DNA of 24,277 nucleotides, taken from assembly GCA_009929055.1 (NCBI GenBank), contig SABI01000008.1, positions 1 through 24,277 of the forward strand. The letters run 5' to 3'. A program made the position numbers and the translations under genes. The stretch comes from Spirochaetia bacterium (GTDB lineage: Bacteria; Spirochaetota; Spirochaetia; Sphaerochaetales; Sphaerochaetaceae). The notes beneath the pieces were generated by a model. That model saw only the letters and a program-made list of their open reading frames with translations, ran no database searches and had not been told where the DNA came from. This document shows positions 6,425 to 14,341 of this stretch, piece after piece (position 1 is the first letter of the stretch; the number at the start of each line of letters is the position of its first letter).

Positions 6425-6934
6425 ATGGAACTCGTAGAACTTCAAGAGAAACTGTTTGCTGAGTGTGATGGTTCAAAAGATGGCAAAAAGATTTCCTCTT
6501 TAGTTAAAGATGGGGCAAATCTCCATGCTGTTGATGATTATGGACTTTCTCCTTTAATGAGGGCTGCCCTTTTTAATTCAAATGCAAAAGTGATAGAAGC
6601 TTTAGTTGCCTCTGGCTCTGATGTGTTTTATCGTGAACCTCAATATAAATCGACCGCATTACAACTTGCTTCTAACCATAACCCTAACCCAGGAATTATT
6701 GAATCATTAGTGAAAGCCGGCTCTGATTTACATGATGTAAACTATCTAGGAGAGACAGCTCTTATCATGGCAGTAAATAGTGGAAATAGTACTAAAGTTA
6801 TTTCTGCCCTTATTCGCTGTGGTAGTGATGTAAATGCTCGTGATTACCAAGATAAAAGTGCATTAGATTATGCTCTTACTGCAAAACGTCCTTATGTAGT
6901 AAAAATACTTAGAGCAGCAGGTGCTATAGGTTAA
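6425..6934 (+). CDS. Ankyrin-repeat protein
   Basis: A 169-residue protein made almost entirely of ankyrin repeats, about 33 residues each. Recognisable repeat cores are LHAVDDYGLSPLMRAALF, STALQLASNHNPNPGIIESL, LHDVNYLGETALIMAV and VNARDYQDKSALDYAL. No signal peptide, membrane segment or catalytic domain is present, so it is probably a cytosolic protein-binding scaffold. The start is well supported: AAAAAGGAGGG lies 5 bases before the ATG. A strong terminator follows, so it is likely a single-gene unit. Its partner is not indicated by the neighbours. Confidence 0.88.
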   Translation: MELVELQEKLFAECDGSKDGKKISSLVKDGANLHAVDDYGLSPLMRAALFNSNAKVIEALVASGSDVFYREPQYKSTALQLASNHNPNPGIIESLVKAGSDLHDVNYLGETALIMAVNSGNSTKVISALIRCGSDVNARDYQDKSALDYALTAKRPYVVKILRAAGAIG

Positions 6935-6940
6935 AGAATA

Positions 6941-6973
6941 TCCCGCCAAATGGCGGGAATTTTCTTCTCTTCT
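6941..6973 (+). terminator. Intrinsic terminator of the ankyrin gene
   Basis: TCCCGCC (6941-6947) pairs with GGCGGGA (6952-6958) around the loop AAAT, followed by ATTTTCTTCTCTTCTT. It lies 6 bases after the stop. It may also stop the convergent proS message, although the minus-strand tail is less T-rich. Confidence 0.8.
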
Positions 6974-7028
6974 TGATATAATTTTATGCTAAAAACATAT
7001 CATCTGCATAAAAAATAATATTTTTACC

Positions 7029-8765
7029 TTACCCTTTTAATTGATCCATTTGCTCTTTTATATGTTTCTTTACTTCAGAGACAACAGAGTCTATGGCAAT
7101 TGTGTGAGTCGTTGAGAGATCACTTCTTAGCTTTAATTCAATTGTTCCCTCTTTAAATCCTCTTTGTCCTAAGGTGATTCTTATAGGAAGTCCTATGAGG
7201 TCAGCATCGGCAAACTTCACACCAGCACTCTCTTTTCTGTCATCATAGAGGACTTCAATTCCTTCATCAGTGAGTTGTTTATAGATAGCATCTGTCGTGT
7301 CACTCTCTTTCATTAATGAGACAAAGTGAACTTGGTATGGACTTGTTGTGATAGGGAGTTTTAATCCATGCTCATCATGGTATTCTTCTGCTAAACAAGC
7401 AAGTAATCTTCCAACCCCTATTCCATAAGAGCCCATAATAACAGGTTGTCTCACCCCTTGTTCATCTTGGTAGGTTACCCCAAGGGCATCTGAGTAGCGA
7501 GTTCCTAATTGGAAGATATTTCCTACTTCAATTCCCTTACTTACATTGAGAGGATGGCCACAATTAACACAGATATTCCCTTTTGTAGCAGAGGCGATAT
7601 CACTCACTATTGCCTTATAATCTCTAGGGAAGTTTGTATTAATGAGGTGGTATTCATCAACGTTTGCCCCTGCAACTAAATTATTGCTTTTTGCAACAGA
7701 GTCATCAACAACTACAATAATCGAAGGATCTGCTCCGATAGGAGAGCCATATCCAGGAGCCATCTTCATAGCTTGAATTTCATCTACATGGGCAACTCTT
7801 AAAGCATTTGCTTTAGAAGCATGTTGAAGTTTGTTCTCTTCAATCTCCATGTCTCCTCGAATCACTCCTACAATGAGCTTATTTTCTTCTTCTCCACTTT
7901 TTTCATCAACAAAAGTTCCCATCATGAAGAGAGCCTTTGCTGTTTTATGAGAAGGAATATCTAAGAAAGAGGCAAGCTCTTCAATAGTTTTACAATTAGG
8001 AGTGTGAACTTTTTCCATTTTCTTCTCGTCTTCAGGATAATACTCCTTCACAAAGGTTGCTACCTGCCTGTTTGCAGTATAATCACAGTTTGAGCAGGTA
8101 ATAAGGGTATCTTCTCCAATAGGAGAGAGGTACATATATTCATGTGCAACTTTTCCCCCCATCATTCCAGAGTCACTCCCTACTGCAATGGTAGGAAGAC
8201 CACAACGATTAAAGATGGTGAAATAAGCTTTATAATGTCTATTATATTGAAGTTCTAATCCTTCTTGATTTCTATCAAAACTGTAGGAGTCTTTCATGGT
8301 GAATTCTCTTACTCTAATGAGACCAGCTCGAGGACGTGGGTCATCTCTCCATTTGGTTTGGATTTGATAGACAAGTTGAGGGAGCTGTTTGTAGCTATCT
8401 ATTTGGTAACGGGCAACATCACTTACACACTCTTCATGAGTCATTGCAAGGACCATATCTCGACCAACACGATCTTTGAAGCGGCTCAGCTCTTTGTCGA
8501 TACTGTAGTAGCGCCCTGTTTCTTTCCAGATATCTGCTGGGTTTACAACAGGCATCAACATCTCTTGTCCACCAATTGCATTCATTTCATCCCGAATAAT
8601 ATGTTCAATTTTTCTAATTGAACGTAATCCTAAGGGTAGGAGGGTAAAGACTCCCGCTCCAAGTTGTTCTATAAAACCACAACGTAATAAAAAAGCATAT
8701 CCTATTGAATCTGCTGAAGCTGGTGCTTCTCTTAGAGTGCGGGAAAATTGGTTGGACATTCTCAT
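7029..8765 (-). CDS. proS: Prolyl-tRNA synthetase (bacterial type with editing domain)
   Basis: Class II synthetase that charges tRNA-Pro and edits mischarged Ala-tRNA-Pro. The protein is 578 residues. Catalytic-core motifs are EQLGAGVFTLLPLGLRSIRK and MLMPVVNPADIW, motif 2 (KWRDDPRPRAGLIRVREF), and motif 3 (MGSYGIGVGRLLACLAEE). Between motifs 2 and 3 lies the roughly 180-residue editing (INS) insertion, from about TCSNCDYTANRQVA to NCGHPLNVSKG. The C-terminal anticodon-binding domain follows. The longer frame to 8828 is rejected: the ATG at 8765 gives the family N-terminus (MRMSNQFSRTLREAPASA), has GGAG 7 bases upstream, and lies after a good promoter at 8800-8828. Confidence 0.96.
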   Translation of the reverse strand: MRMSNQFSRTLREAPASADSIGYAFLLRCGFIEQLGAGVFTLLPLGLRSIRKIEHIIRDEMNAIGGQEMLMPVVNPADIWKETGRYYSIDKELSRFKDRVGRDMVLAMTHEECVSDVARYQIDSYKQLPQLVYQIQTKWRDDPRPRAGLIRVREFTMKDSYSFDRNQEGLELQYNRHYKAYFTIFNRCGLPTIAVGSDSGMMGGKVAHEYMYLSPIGEDTLITCSNCDYTANRQVATFVKEYYPEDEKKMEKVHTPNCKTIEELASFLDIPSHKTAKALFMMGTFVDEKSGEEENKLIVGVIRGDMEIEENKLQHASKANALRVAHVDEIQAMKMAPGYGSPIGADPSIIVVVDDSVAKSNNLVAGANVDEYHLINTNFPRDYKAIVSDIASATKGNICVNCGHPLNVSKGIEVGNIFQLGTRYSDALGVTYQDEQGVRQPVIMGSYGIGVGRLLACLAEEYHDEHGLKLPITTSPYQVHFVSLMKESDTTDAIYKQLTDEGIEVLYDDRKESAGVKFADADLIGLPIRITLGQRGFKEGTIELKLRSDLSTTHTIAIDSVVSEVKKHIKEQMDQLKG

Positions 8766-8799
8766 GTAGATACTCCTTGTTTGTATCAATATCGTAGGC

Positions 8800-8828
8800 A
8801 TTGTAGCAAAACTATTTCTTTCAGACAA
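8800..8828 (-). promoter_or_regulatory. Probable proS promoter
   Basis: Minus strand TTGTCT (8828-8823), a 17-base spacer, and TACAAT (8805-8800, five of six) preceded by TGC as an extended -10. The predicted start near 8793 leaves a short leader of about 28 bases with a ribosome binding site. Confidence 0.55.
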
Positions 8829-8838
8829 CGGTATCTAC

Positions 8839-8866
8839 TTCTAATTCTTTGCTAAAACAATTAGAA
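8839..8866. repeat. Inverted repeat between proS and the aldolase gene
   Basis: TTCTAATT (8839-8846) and AATTAGAA (8859-8866) are perfect 8-base arms with a 12-base spacer, in the divergent intergenic region. No T-run follows. It covers the likely promoter area of the aldolase gene and may be an operator, but AT-rich DNA makes chance repeats common. Confidence 0.35.
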
Positions 8867-8892
8867 TAGATTCATATTTAGGAGGCTTACAC

Positions 8893-9546
8893 ATGGACCT
8901 TACCCCTTTTCAGTCAATAAGAGAAGAAGTCGCTGCAATTATGAGAAGACTTTATTCTACTCGTCTTACTACAACTAGTGGTGGTAATATCTCATTTAGA
9001 CTTAATGATGAGCTTTTTGCAATTACCCCAAGTCAATATGATAAATCATCTTTAACTGCTGATGTTATTGCAGTCGTTGGTTTTGATAACACTAACTATA
9101 CCCCTCATCTTCCTTTAAGTATTGAAAGTGAAATGCACCGAACAGTTTTACTTGCCAGAAAAGATATCAATGCTGTTGTCCATGCTCACCCAGTATATGC
9201 TTCATCTTTTACAGCAATGAAGAAACCTATTAATACAAAATTACTTGCTGAAAGTTGGTTCTTGTTAGAAGAGCCAGCCTTTGCCCCTTATCAAAGGATG
9301 GGAACTCCTGCTCTAGCCACCTCTGTTGTAGAATGTGTAGCTCACTCTAATGTTGTCCTTATGGAAAACCATGGAGTCTTAACAGTAGGAAAGACATTGG
9401 TAAGTGCTTTTGACCTTATTGAAGTATTAGAAAATAGTGCAAAAATGACCTTTATTACTCAGATGATGGCATTAAGTAGTTATGAGGTGAGTCCTCTCAA
9501 TGAAGAAAAATGTGAAGAATTGATGAGAATGAAAAAAGGGAACTAA
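8893..9546 (+). CDS. Class II aldolase/adducin family protein (L-fuculose-phosphate aldolase-like)
   Basis: Zinc-dependent aldolase or related sugar-phosphate enzyme of the FucA/AraD group, 217 residues. The N-terminal TTTSGGNISFRL is the phosphate-binding loop typical of the family. By alignment to FucA, the catalytic acid is E78 (SIESEMH) and the zinc ligands are H97 and H99 (VVHAHP) and H160 (LMENHGVLTVGK). AGGAGG lies 7 bases before the ATG. The next gene starts 4 bases after its stop, so the two are co-transcribed. The substrate cannot be fixed: fuculose-phosphate, ribulose-phosphate or methylthioribulose-type sugars are all possible, and no transporter or kinase lies next to it. Confidence 0.88.
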   Translation: MDLTPFQSIREEVAAIMRRLYSTRLTTTSGGNISFRLNDELFAITPSQYDKSSLTADVIAVVGFDNTNYTPHLPLSIESEMHRTVLLARKDINAVVHAHPVYASSFTAMKKPINTKLLAESWFLLEEPAFAPYQRMGTPALATSVVECVAHSNVVLMENHGVLTVGKTLVSAFDLIEVLENSAKMTFITQMMALSSYEVSPLNEEKCEELMRMKKGN

Positions 9547-9550
9547 GAGA

Positions 9551-10282
9551 ATGAAATATGAGCTAGAGACAATACCTGTGATTGATGCCCTTGAAAAGGG
9601 AGAAGAGTGCCTAATGTGCACCCTGATGAAAGAAGCACACAGTGATGCAATTAGTTATTATATGGGCTCTAGTGTGATGAATAGTGAAACAAGGGTGAGT
9701 GTAAATACTACTGGCTTTTGTCCCACTCACTGGAATGACCTTATTGAAAAACGATCTGCTCAGTCTCTTGCTCTTGTTTCTCACACATTCCTACAAACGA
9801 CAATGAAAGAACTTGAACATATGAAAAAGAGCCTCTATAAGAGTAAAATAGGGAAAGGGGCTGAGAAGGAAGTAGATAAAATCTCCTCCTTCCTCCACCA
9901 AAGAGAAACTGGGTGCCTCATATGTACAAAGATGGAAAGTCGTCTATTACGTTACACCTACACCCTTGTAAAACTTACTATCGATAACCCTGAATTCAAA
10001 GTAAACTTTTTTCATGGTAAGGGACTATGCCTTAAGCATACCCAAGATGTCCTCTCTATGGCAAAAGAGGTACTAGATAAGAATGCTTTTTATACTTTTT
10101 CAAATGAACTTATCTCTCTCGTCTATAAAAACCTTGAACGACTTGAAAAAGAGGTGTGGTGGATGAGTCAGAAATACAAATCAGAACATATCGATTCCCC
10201 ATGGAATGGGTGTGAAGATGCTCATCAGAGAGTTGTAAAAAAGTTTATCGGCGAGGGGAGACTCTTTTCTTCATCGAAATAG
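9551..10282 (+). CDS. Duplicated CxxC/CxxH protein (DUF6062-like)
   Basis: A 243-residue protein of unknown function. It resembles the uncharacterised family I know as DUF6062, recalled from memory rather than searched. Two similar halves each carry a metal-binding-like set: C20, C23, C57, H60 (GEECLMC, then GFCPTHW) and C122, C125, C160, H163 (TGCLICT, then KGLCLKH). The spacing is nearly equal, 33 and 34 residues between the CxxC and CxxH pairs. No membrane segment or signal peptide is seen. It starts 4 bases after the aldolase stop and is probably translated from the same message. Its last 38 bases overlap the end of the convergent gene at 10245-10820, and a terminator begins at its stop. 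Confidence 0.85.
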   Translation: MKYELETIPVIDALEKGEECLMCTLMKEAHSDAISYYMGSSVMNSETRVSVNTTGFCPTHWNDLIEKRSAQSLALVSHTFLQTTMKELEHMKKSLYKSKIGKGAEKEVDKISSFLHQRETGCLICTKMESRLLRYTYTLVKLTIDNPEFKVNFFHGKGLCLKHTQDVLSMAKEVLDKNAFYTFSNELISLVYKNLERLEKEVWWMSQKYKSEHIDSPWNGCEDAHQRVVKKFIGEGRLFSSSK

Positions 10283-10820
10283 GGAGATTAAGTTGTTTTT
10301 CATCTATCTCTAAATCTCCTATTTCACGTCTTTTTAGGAATGAGCAGTGTTGTTGTTCTTTATAAAAGTGGTAGTAGTCAACAAACATTTCATCGCTTCT
10401 ATAGATAAGTAAGTAATCTTGTTGAGGGAGAATTGCTACACCTAAGGCGAGGTCACAGGTAGACGAGTTTTTGAGAGTATGCAACCCAATAAGTTCCTGT
10501 TCGCTCAAATACCCATTCTTACACACGATAGCTAATAACACATCTTTGTTCTCTTTTGCCCTATCATGAATTAAAATGTCGGGGATAAGAGCTTTTGCCT
10601 CAGTTGTTGCAGCAATTGCCATATCAATAAAATATGAATCTGGTAAAAGAGGCATTACCTCTTTTTGAAGAGTACTAGCAAGACGAAATGAGAAGGGAAT
10701 TTTCATTGAAGGTTGATTAAATAGATAAGAGTCTTGTTCACACACACAAGATAGAGAATGAATAAAGGTCTCAAAGAGGCGTATCATCGAATATCGTTCA
10801 CTATCTTGACTTTTCATCAT
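10245..10820 (-). CDS. Uncharacterised protein, possible degenerate PD-(D/E)xK fold
   Basis: A 191-residue protein I do not recognise by name. The segment PDILIHDR (80-87), then VLLAIVCKNGYL (94-105) and DLALGVAI (123-130), looks like the beta-hairpin core of PD-(D/E)xK nuclease-like proteins (PDxxIHxR, then LLVIEVKK). Here the usual catalytic acid of ExK is replaced (V99, C100, K101), so it would be inactive as a nuclease. No membrane segments are seen. An extended -10 (TGG then TACAAT) ends 5 bases before the ATG, and there is no clear Shine-Dalgarno sequence. It lies 25 bases after osmC on the same strand. Its 3' end overlaps the convergent gene by 38 bases. Confidence 0.7.
   Translation of the reverse strand: MMKSQDSERYSMIRLFETFIHSLSCVCEQDSYLFNQPSMKIPFSFRLASTLQKEVMPLLPDSYFIDMAIAATTEAKALIPDILIHDRAKENKDVLLAIVCKNGYLSEQELIGLHTLKNSSTCDLALGVAILPQQDYLLIYRSDEMFVDYYHFYKEQQHCSFLKRREIGDLEIDEKQLNLPISMKKRVSPRR
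10276..10335 (+). terminator. Intrinsic terminator of the aldolase operon, inside a convergent gene
   Basis: GAAATAGGGAGATT (10276-10289) pairs with AATCTCCTATTTC (10313-10325): 13 base pairs with one bulged G and a 23-base loop. ACGTC and then five T (10331-10335) follow. The hairpin includes the stop codon of the plus-strand gene and lies wholly inside the 3' coding part of the minus-strand gene. Confidence 0.6.
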
Positions 10821-10825
10821 TACCT

Positions 10826-10855
10826 ATTGTACCACAAAGAGTTCTTTATTGGAAA
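10826..10855 (-). promoter_or_regulatory. Probable promoter of the gene at 10245-10820
   Basis: Minus strand TTTCCA (10855-10850, four of six), an 18-base spacer, and TACAAT (10831-10826, five of six) preceded by TGG. Only 5 bases separate it from the first ATG and 8 from the second, so transcripts should be leaderless or nearly so. The -35 box lies in the 3' end of osmC. Confidence 0.4.
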
Positions 10856-11247
10856 TTAATGTCCCATTTCATTTCTGCAATTTTAGCAAGGGTATTAAAT
10901 ACCGAGCAGTAGCGGGTAGAGACCTCAAAAGCTTTACTAAATTTACCCTTTTGCTCTTCCTTGATTCCTTTTGCATCTACTTTTAGGGTAACTGTTTCAA
11001 GCATCGCCACTTTATCATCTCTTTTTACCCCAACAATATCGATATCCATTCCAACATACTCAACTTGCATTTTTTCAGCGATGGATTCAAAGGTTTTAAA
11101 TAGACAATAGGAGAGACCTCCTAAAAGTAATTCGTATGGAGCAACAGTATCTTTTTCCCCTCCGAGGGCAATAGTAGTTCCTTTATCAGTAATTAATGAC
11201 CCATCGTGTTGATTGTATGTAGTTGTAATATGAATTGATTCACCCAT
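10846..11247 (-). CDS. OsmC/Ohr family peroxiredoxin-like protein
   Basis: A 133-residue OsmC-fold protein. Members with both redox cysteines reduce organic hydroperoxides. Here C48 (LLGGLSYCLFKTF, at the start of the central helix) and C114 (STRYCSVFNTLAK) match the two active-site cysteines, so it could be active. The sequence is closer to the small YhfA-like branch than to Ohr, and its true substrate is unknown. AGAGG lies 6 bases before the ATG. It is 49 bases downstream of the FAD oxidoreductase on the same strand and is probably the last gene of the aspS operon. Confidence 0.87.
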   Translation of the reverse strand: MGESIHITTTYNQHDGSLITDKGTTIALGGEKDTVAPYELLLGGLSYCLFKTFESIAEKMQVEYVGMDIDIVGVKRDDKVAMLETVTLKVDAKGIKEEQKGKFSKAFEVSTRYCSVFNTLAKIAEMKWDINFQ

Positions 11248-11296
11248 ATAGTTCCTCTCTTTTTATCTGTAATAGATATAAGATAATAATATTTAT

Positions 11297-12547
11297 TCAG
11301 TTAGGAAAGAGGCTTTTTACTGCTTCTCGCCCTGCAATTGCCCCTGTTGACCACGCTAGTTGCAAATTATAGCCACCAGTTTCTCCATCAATATCTATTA
11401 CTTCACCACAAAAAAAGAGGTGTGGAACAATCGTTGATTGCATTGTAGAGAGCTCTATTTCACTTAGAGAGACTCCCCCAGTAGTAATCATCCCTTTATT
11501 CTCCATATGGTCTTTGTTGAGACTAAATACATCTTGTGTGAGTGAAATTGCGATTGCCTTTAGTGTTTTCTTTCCCACTTCACTTGCTTTTTTATTGCCA
11601 TCAATATTGTTTTTTTCTAATAGGTAGTCTATTAAAGAAGAGGGGATAGGGAGAGTATAGAGGACTGTTTTAAACAAACTCTTATTCATCTTTTCACACA
11701 AAAGAGTAATCTCTTTTTGAACCTCTTTTGCTCCTCTTCTTTCTCCATTTTGGTCTGTAAGGTATGATATCCTAATGGTGTTTCCTGTTGATAGGTAGCG
11801 CGAGGCGTTAATAATAACAGGACCAGAGAGTCCTTCATGGGTAATTAGGAGTGACCCTTTTTTCCACTCGTTAGGCCTAATTTCAACACTTGTGTTTTCT
11901 ATAGTGAGGCCACTAAGAGAGTGGAGGCTATTATCTTTTACCTTAACTCCAGTTAAGGCAACTTGTGGCTTTACTATAGAGTGTCCAAGGAGAGAAGAGA
12001 TGTGATATCCATCTCCCTTACTTCCTGTCTTTGGGAAGGTGAATCCTCCAGTAGCAATAATGAGGGCATCAAAAGAGCCAATATTGGTGTTGTTGTGGTA
12101 TAAAGAAAAAGAATTGTTTTCATAGATAACTTTTTCAATTCTTTGTTGATAGCGAATTTGTATGTTTTCTGATTGTATCCCTTTGAGTAAAACGTGAAGA
12201 ACATCGCGTGCATCAAATGAGGAGGGAAAGACTTTTTTATCATCTCTAGTAGTAAGATTGAGTCCTAATTGTGTGAAGGTACGGAGTGTTTCTTTTGTAG
12301 AGTAGGCATTTAGGATTGTCTCTATCTCTTTCTTTTTATCATGATAGTGGGTAATCAATTCACTCACAGGGGCACTATTGGTAATATTACATTGACTAGA
12401 GCCTGTAATGAGGAGCTTTCTTCCTCCTTGGCTATTGGCCTCAAAGATGGTAATTGATACCTCTTTAGAATGAGCTTCTCTTGCTGCATGAAGGGCCGAG
12501 TAGAGACCACTCGCCCCCCCTCCAATAATTGCTATACTTTGTTTCAA
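11297..12547 (-). CDS. NAD(P)/FAD-dependent oxidoreductase, HI0933/YhiN (BaiN-like) family
   Basis: A 416-residue flavoprotein. The N-terminus has the Rossmann FAD motif SIAIIGGGASGLYSA. Next comes the family hallmark GGRKLLITGSSQCNITN (usually GRKLLITGGGRCNxTN), then IIATGGFTFPKTGSKGDGY. The C-terminal HLFFCGEVIDIDGETGGYNL closes the FAD site. The family is widespread but its physiological reaction is poorly defined; some members act on bile-acid or flavin substrates. The start codon is TTG at 12547, 6 bases after the aspS stop, with AATAGG overlapping that stop as ribosome binding site. No in-frame ATG would keep the Rossmann motif. It is co-transcribed with aspS. Confidence 0.9.
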   Translation of the reverse strand: MKQSIAIIGGGASGLYSALHAAREAHSKEVSITIFEANSQGGRKLLITGSSQCNITNSAPVSELITHYHDKKKEIETILNAYSTKETLRTFTQLGLNLTTRDDKKVFPSSFDARDVLHVLLKGIQSENIQIRYQQRIEKVIYENNSFSLYHNNTNIGSFDALIIATGGFTFPKTGSKGDGYHISSLLGHSIVKPQVALTGVKVKDNSLHSLSGLTIENTSVEIRPNEWKKGSLLITHEGLSGPVIINASRYLSTGNTIRISYLTDQNGERRGAKEVQKEITLLCEKMNKSLFKTVLYTLPIPSSLIDYLLEKNNIDGNKKASEVGKKTLKAIAISLTQDVFSLNKDHMENKGMITTGGVSLSEIELSTMQSTIVPHLFFCGEVIDIDGETGGYNLQLAWSTGAIAGREAVKSLFPN

Positions 12548-12553
12548 AATTAC

Positions 12554-14335
12554 CTATTTTTCTTCTTTCTTAATAATCAAATGGAGTTCATCTAATTGAT
12601 GCTGATCAACGTAGCTAGGAGAGTCATCCATAGGAGAAATAGCTGCAGTGTTTTTGGGGAATGCAATTACTTCTTTAATACTCGTCTCACCCGCCATAAT
12701 CATTACCATTCGGTCAATTCCAGGAGCTATGCCACCATGAGGTGGTGGTCCATATCTAAATGCATTTAAGAGGAAGCCAAATCTCTCCTCTGACTCTTCA
12801 TCTGGAATATTACAAATTCTAAAGATTCTTCTTTGTAGTTCAATATCATGAATCCTTATTGAACCAGAGGCCACTTCATATCCATTTAACACAAGGTCGT
12901 ATAAGTCTCCCTTTACTGAACCTGGGTCACTTTCTAGTACATCAAGATACTGTGCTTGAGGCATGCTAAACATGTGGTGGGCAGCTTCCCAGTGGCCCCT
13001 ATCTTCATTGTATTCAAAGAGGGGGAAGTCAATAATCCAGCAGAAGGCGAATTTCGTTGTATCGATGAGTCCTAGGTCTTTTGCTAATTTCACCCTTACT
13101 GCACCTAAAGAGCTACAGGTTGTTTTCCAATTATCTGCAACAAAGAGGAGCATGTCTCCTTCTTTTGCTTGGGTGTAGGAGATAACTTTACCACTAATGT
13201 CAGTAAGGAATTTACTAATTCCCCCTTCTAATTCTCCCTTCTCATTTACCTTTGCCCAAGCAAGACCTTTTGCCTTGTAGACTTTGGCAGCCTCTTCGAG
13301 GCTCGTTATATATTTTCTTGAAAAAGGAACTTCACTACTACTTGGTGCTTTTATCACTTTTACACATCCTCCATTAGAGAGGACATCTTTAAATGTACTA
13401 AAGGTACTCATAGAGGCTAATTCATCAAAATCTAATAGGGGTAAGTCGTATCTAAGGTCTGGTTTATCTACCCCGTAGGTGTTAAGAGCGTCGTGCCAGG
13501 TTAAACGGGTGAAGTGGGTAGGAGTTTCATAGTTCATCACTTTCTTAAATACGTGGTGAAAGAGCTCTTCCATGATGAGAAGAACATCATCTCGTTTTAC
13601 GAAGCTGAGTTCCATATCGAGTTGAGTAAACTCTAATTGTCGATCTCCCCTCGCATCTTCATCTCTGTAACAGCGGGCAATTTGGAAATACTTATCAAAG
13701 CCACTTACCATGAGGATTTGTTTTAAAAGCTGTGGGCTTTGAGGAAGGGCATAGAATTTACCAGGATACAAGCGAGATGGGACTAAGAAGTCCCGAGCCC
13801 CTTCAGGAGTTGATTTCAACAGGGTAGGTGTTTCAATTTCATAGAAGTCTCTATCACTCAGGAATTCTCTAATGGCACGAACAAAGTCATGTCTTAGTTT
13901 GATCCTTTTTTGCATTCCAAAGGACCTGAGGTCAAGATATCTATAGCGTAAACGGGTCTCTTCTTTTGCGTCAGATTCTTCATCTACGAGAAATGGAACC
14001 GTCTCACAAACACTTAACACTTCAATATCTGTGACATCTACTTCGATTTCTCCAGTAATCATCTCTTTATTTACCATAGAGTCGGGTCGTCCTTGAACAA
14101 CTCCGGTGACACTAATGCAGTATTCAGCATGCAAGGAGGAAGCAATTTCTATTACTTCACTTTTTGCAGTATCTGATATAACCACTTGGGTAATGCCATA
14201 GCGATCTCTCAGGTTAATGAAATGAATTCCCCCATGATTACGGGTTCTATGTACCCATCCATTGAGAACTACTGTATTGCCCACATCTGCTTTACGTAAT
14301 TGACCACACGTAACGGTTCTTTGCTTGTATTCCAT
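12554..14335 (-). CDS. aspS: Aspartyl-tRNA synthetase (bacterial type)
   Basis: Class IIb synthetase charging tRNA-Asp. The protein is 593 residues, the full bacterial length. The N-terminal OB-fold anticodon-binding domain has NGWVHRTRNHGGIHFINLRD. The catalytic domain has RYLDLRS, YEIETPTLLKSTPEGARDF, motif 2 (QIARCYRDEDARGDRQLEFT) and motif 3 (YGPPPHGGIAPGIDRMVM). The bacterial GAD insertion lies between motifs 2 and 3. Whether it also charges tRNA-Asn cannot be decided from this window. A TTGAAA/TATATT promoter lies so close that the message is predicted to start at the ATG. The FAD oxidoreductase follows after 6 bases. Confidence 0.97.
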   Translation of the reverse strand: MEYKQRTVTCGQLRKADVGNTVVLNGWVHRTRNHGGIHFINLRDRYGITQVVISDTAKSEVIEIASSLHAEYCISVTGVVQGRPDSMVNKEMITGEIEVDVTDIEVLSVCETVPFLVDEESDAKEETRLRYRYLDLRSFGMQKRIKLRHDFVRAIREFLSDRDFYEIETPTLLKSTPEGARDFLVPSRLYPGKFYALPQSPQLLKQILMVSGFDKYFQIARCYRDEDARGDRQLEFTQLDMELSFVKRDDVLLIMEELFHHVFKKVMNYETPTHFTRLTWHDALNTYGVDKPDLRYDLPLLDFDELASMSTFSTFKDVLSNGGCVKVIKAPSSSEVPFSRKYITSLEEAAKVYKAKGLAWAKVNEKGELEGGISKFLTDISGKVISYTQAKEGDMLLFVADNWKTTCSSLGAVRVKLAKDLGLIDTTKFAFCWIIDFPLFEYNEDRGHWEAAHHMFSMPQAQYLDVLESDPGSVKGDLYDLVLNGYEVASGSIRIHDIELQRRIFRICNIPDEESEERFGFLLNAFRYGPPPHGGIAPGIDRMVMIMAGETSIKEVIAFPKNTAAISPMDDSPSYVDQHQLDELHLIIKKEEK

Positions 14336-14341
14336 GGAGGA

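Noticed and set aside
6982..7013. Inverted repeat TTTTATGC/GCATAAAA as a proS terminator
   Set aside because: The stem is AT-rich with a 16-base loop and no T-run on the minus strand after it; the GC-rich hairpin at 6941-6958 is a better candidate for stopping both transcripts.
8265..8621. 118-codon plus-strand frame antisense to proS
   Set aside because: It lies inside conserved proS motifs, has no ribosome binding site and encodes nothing recognisable.
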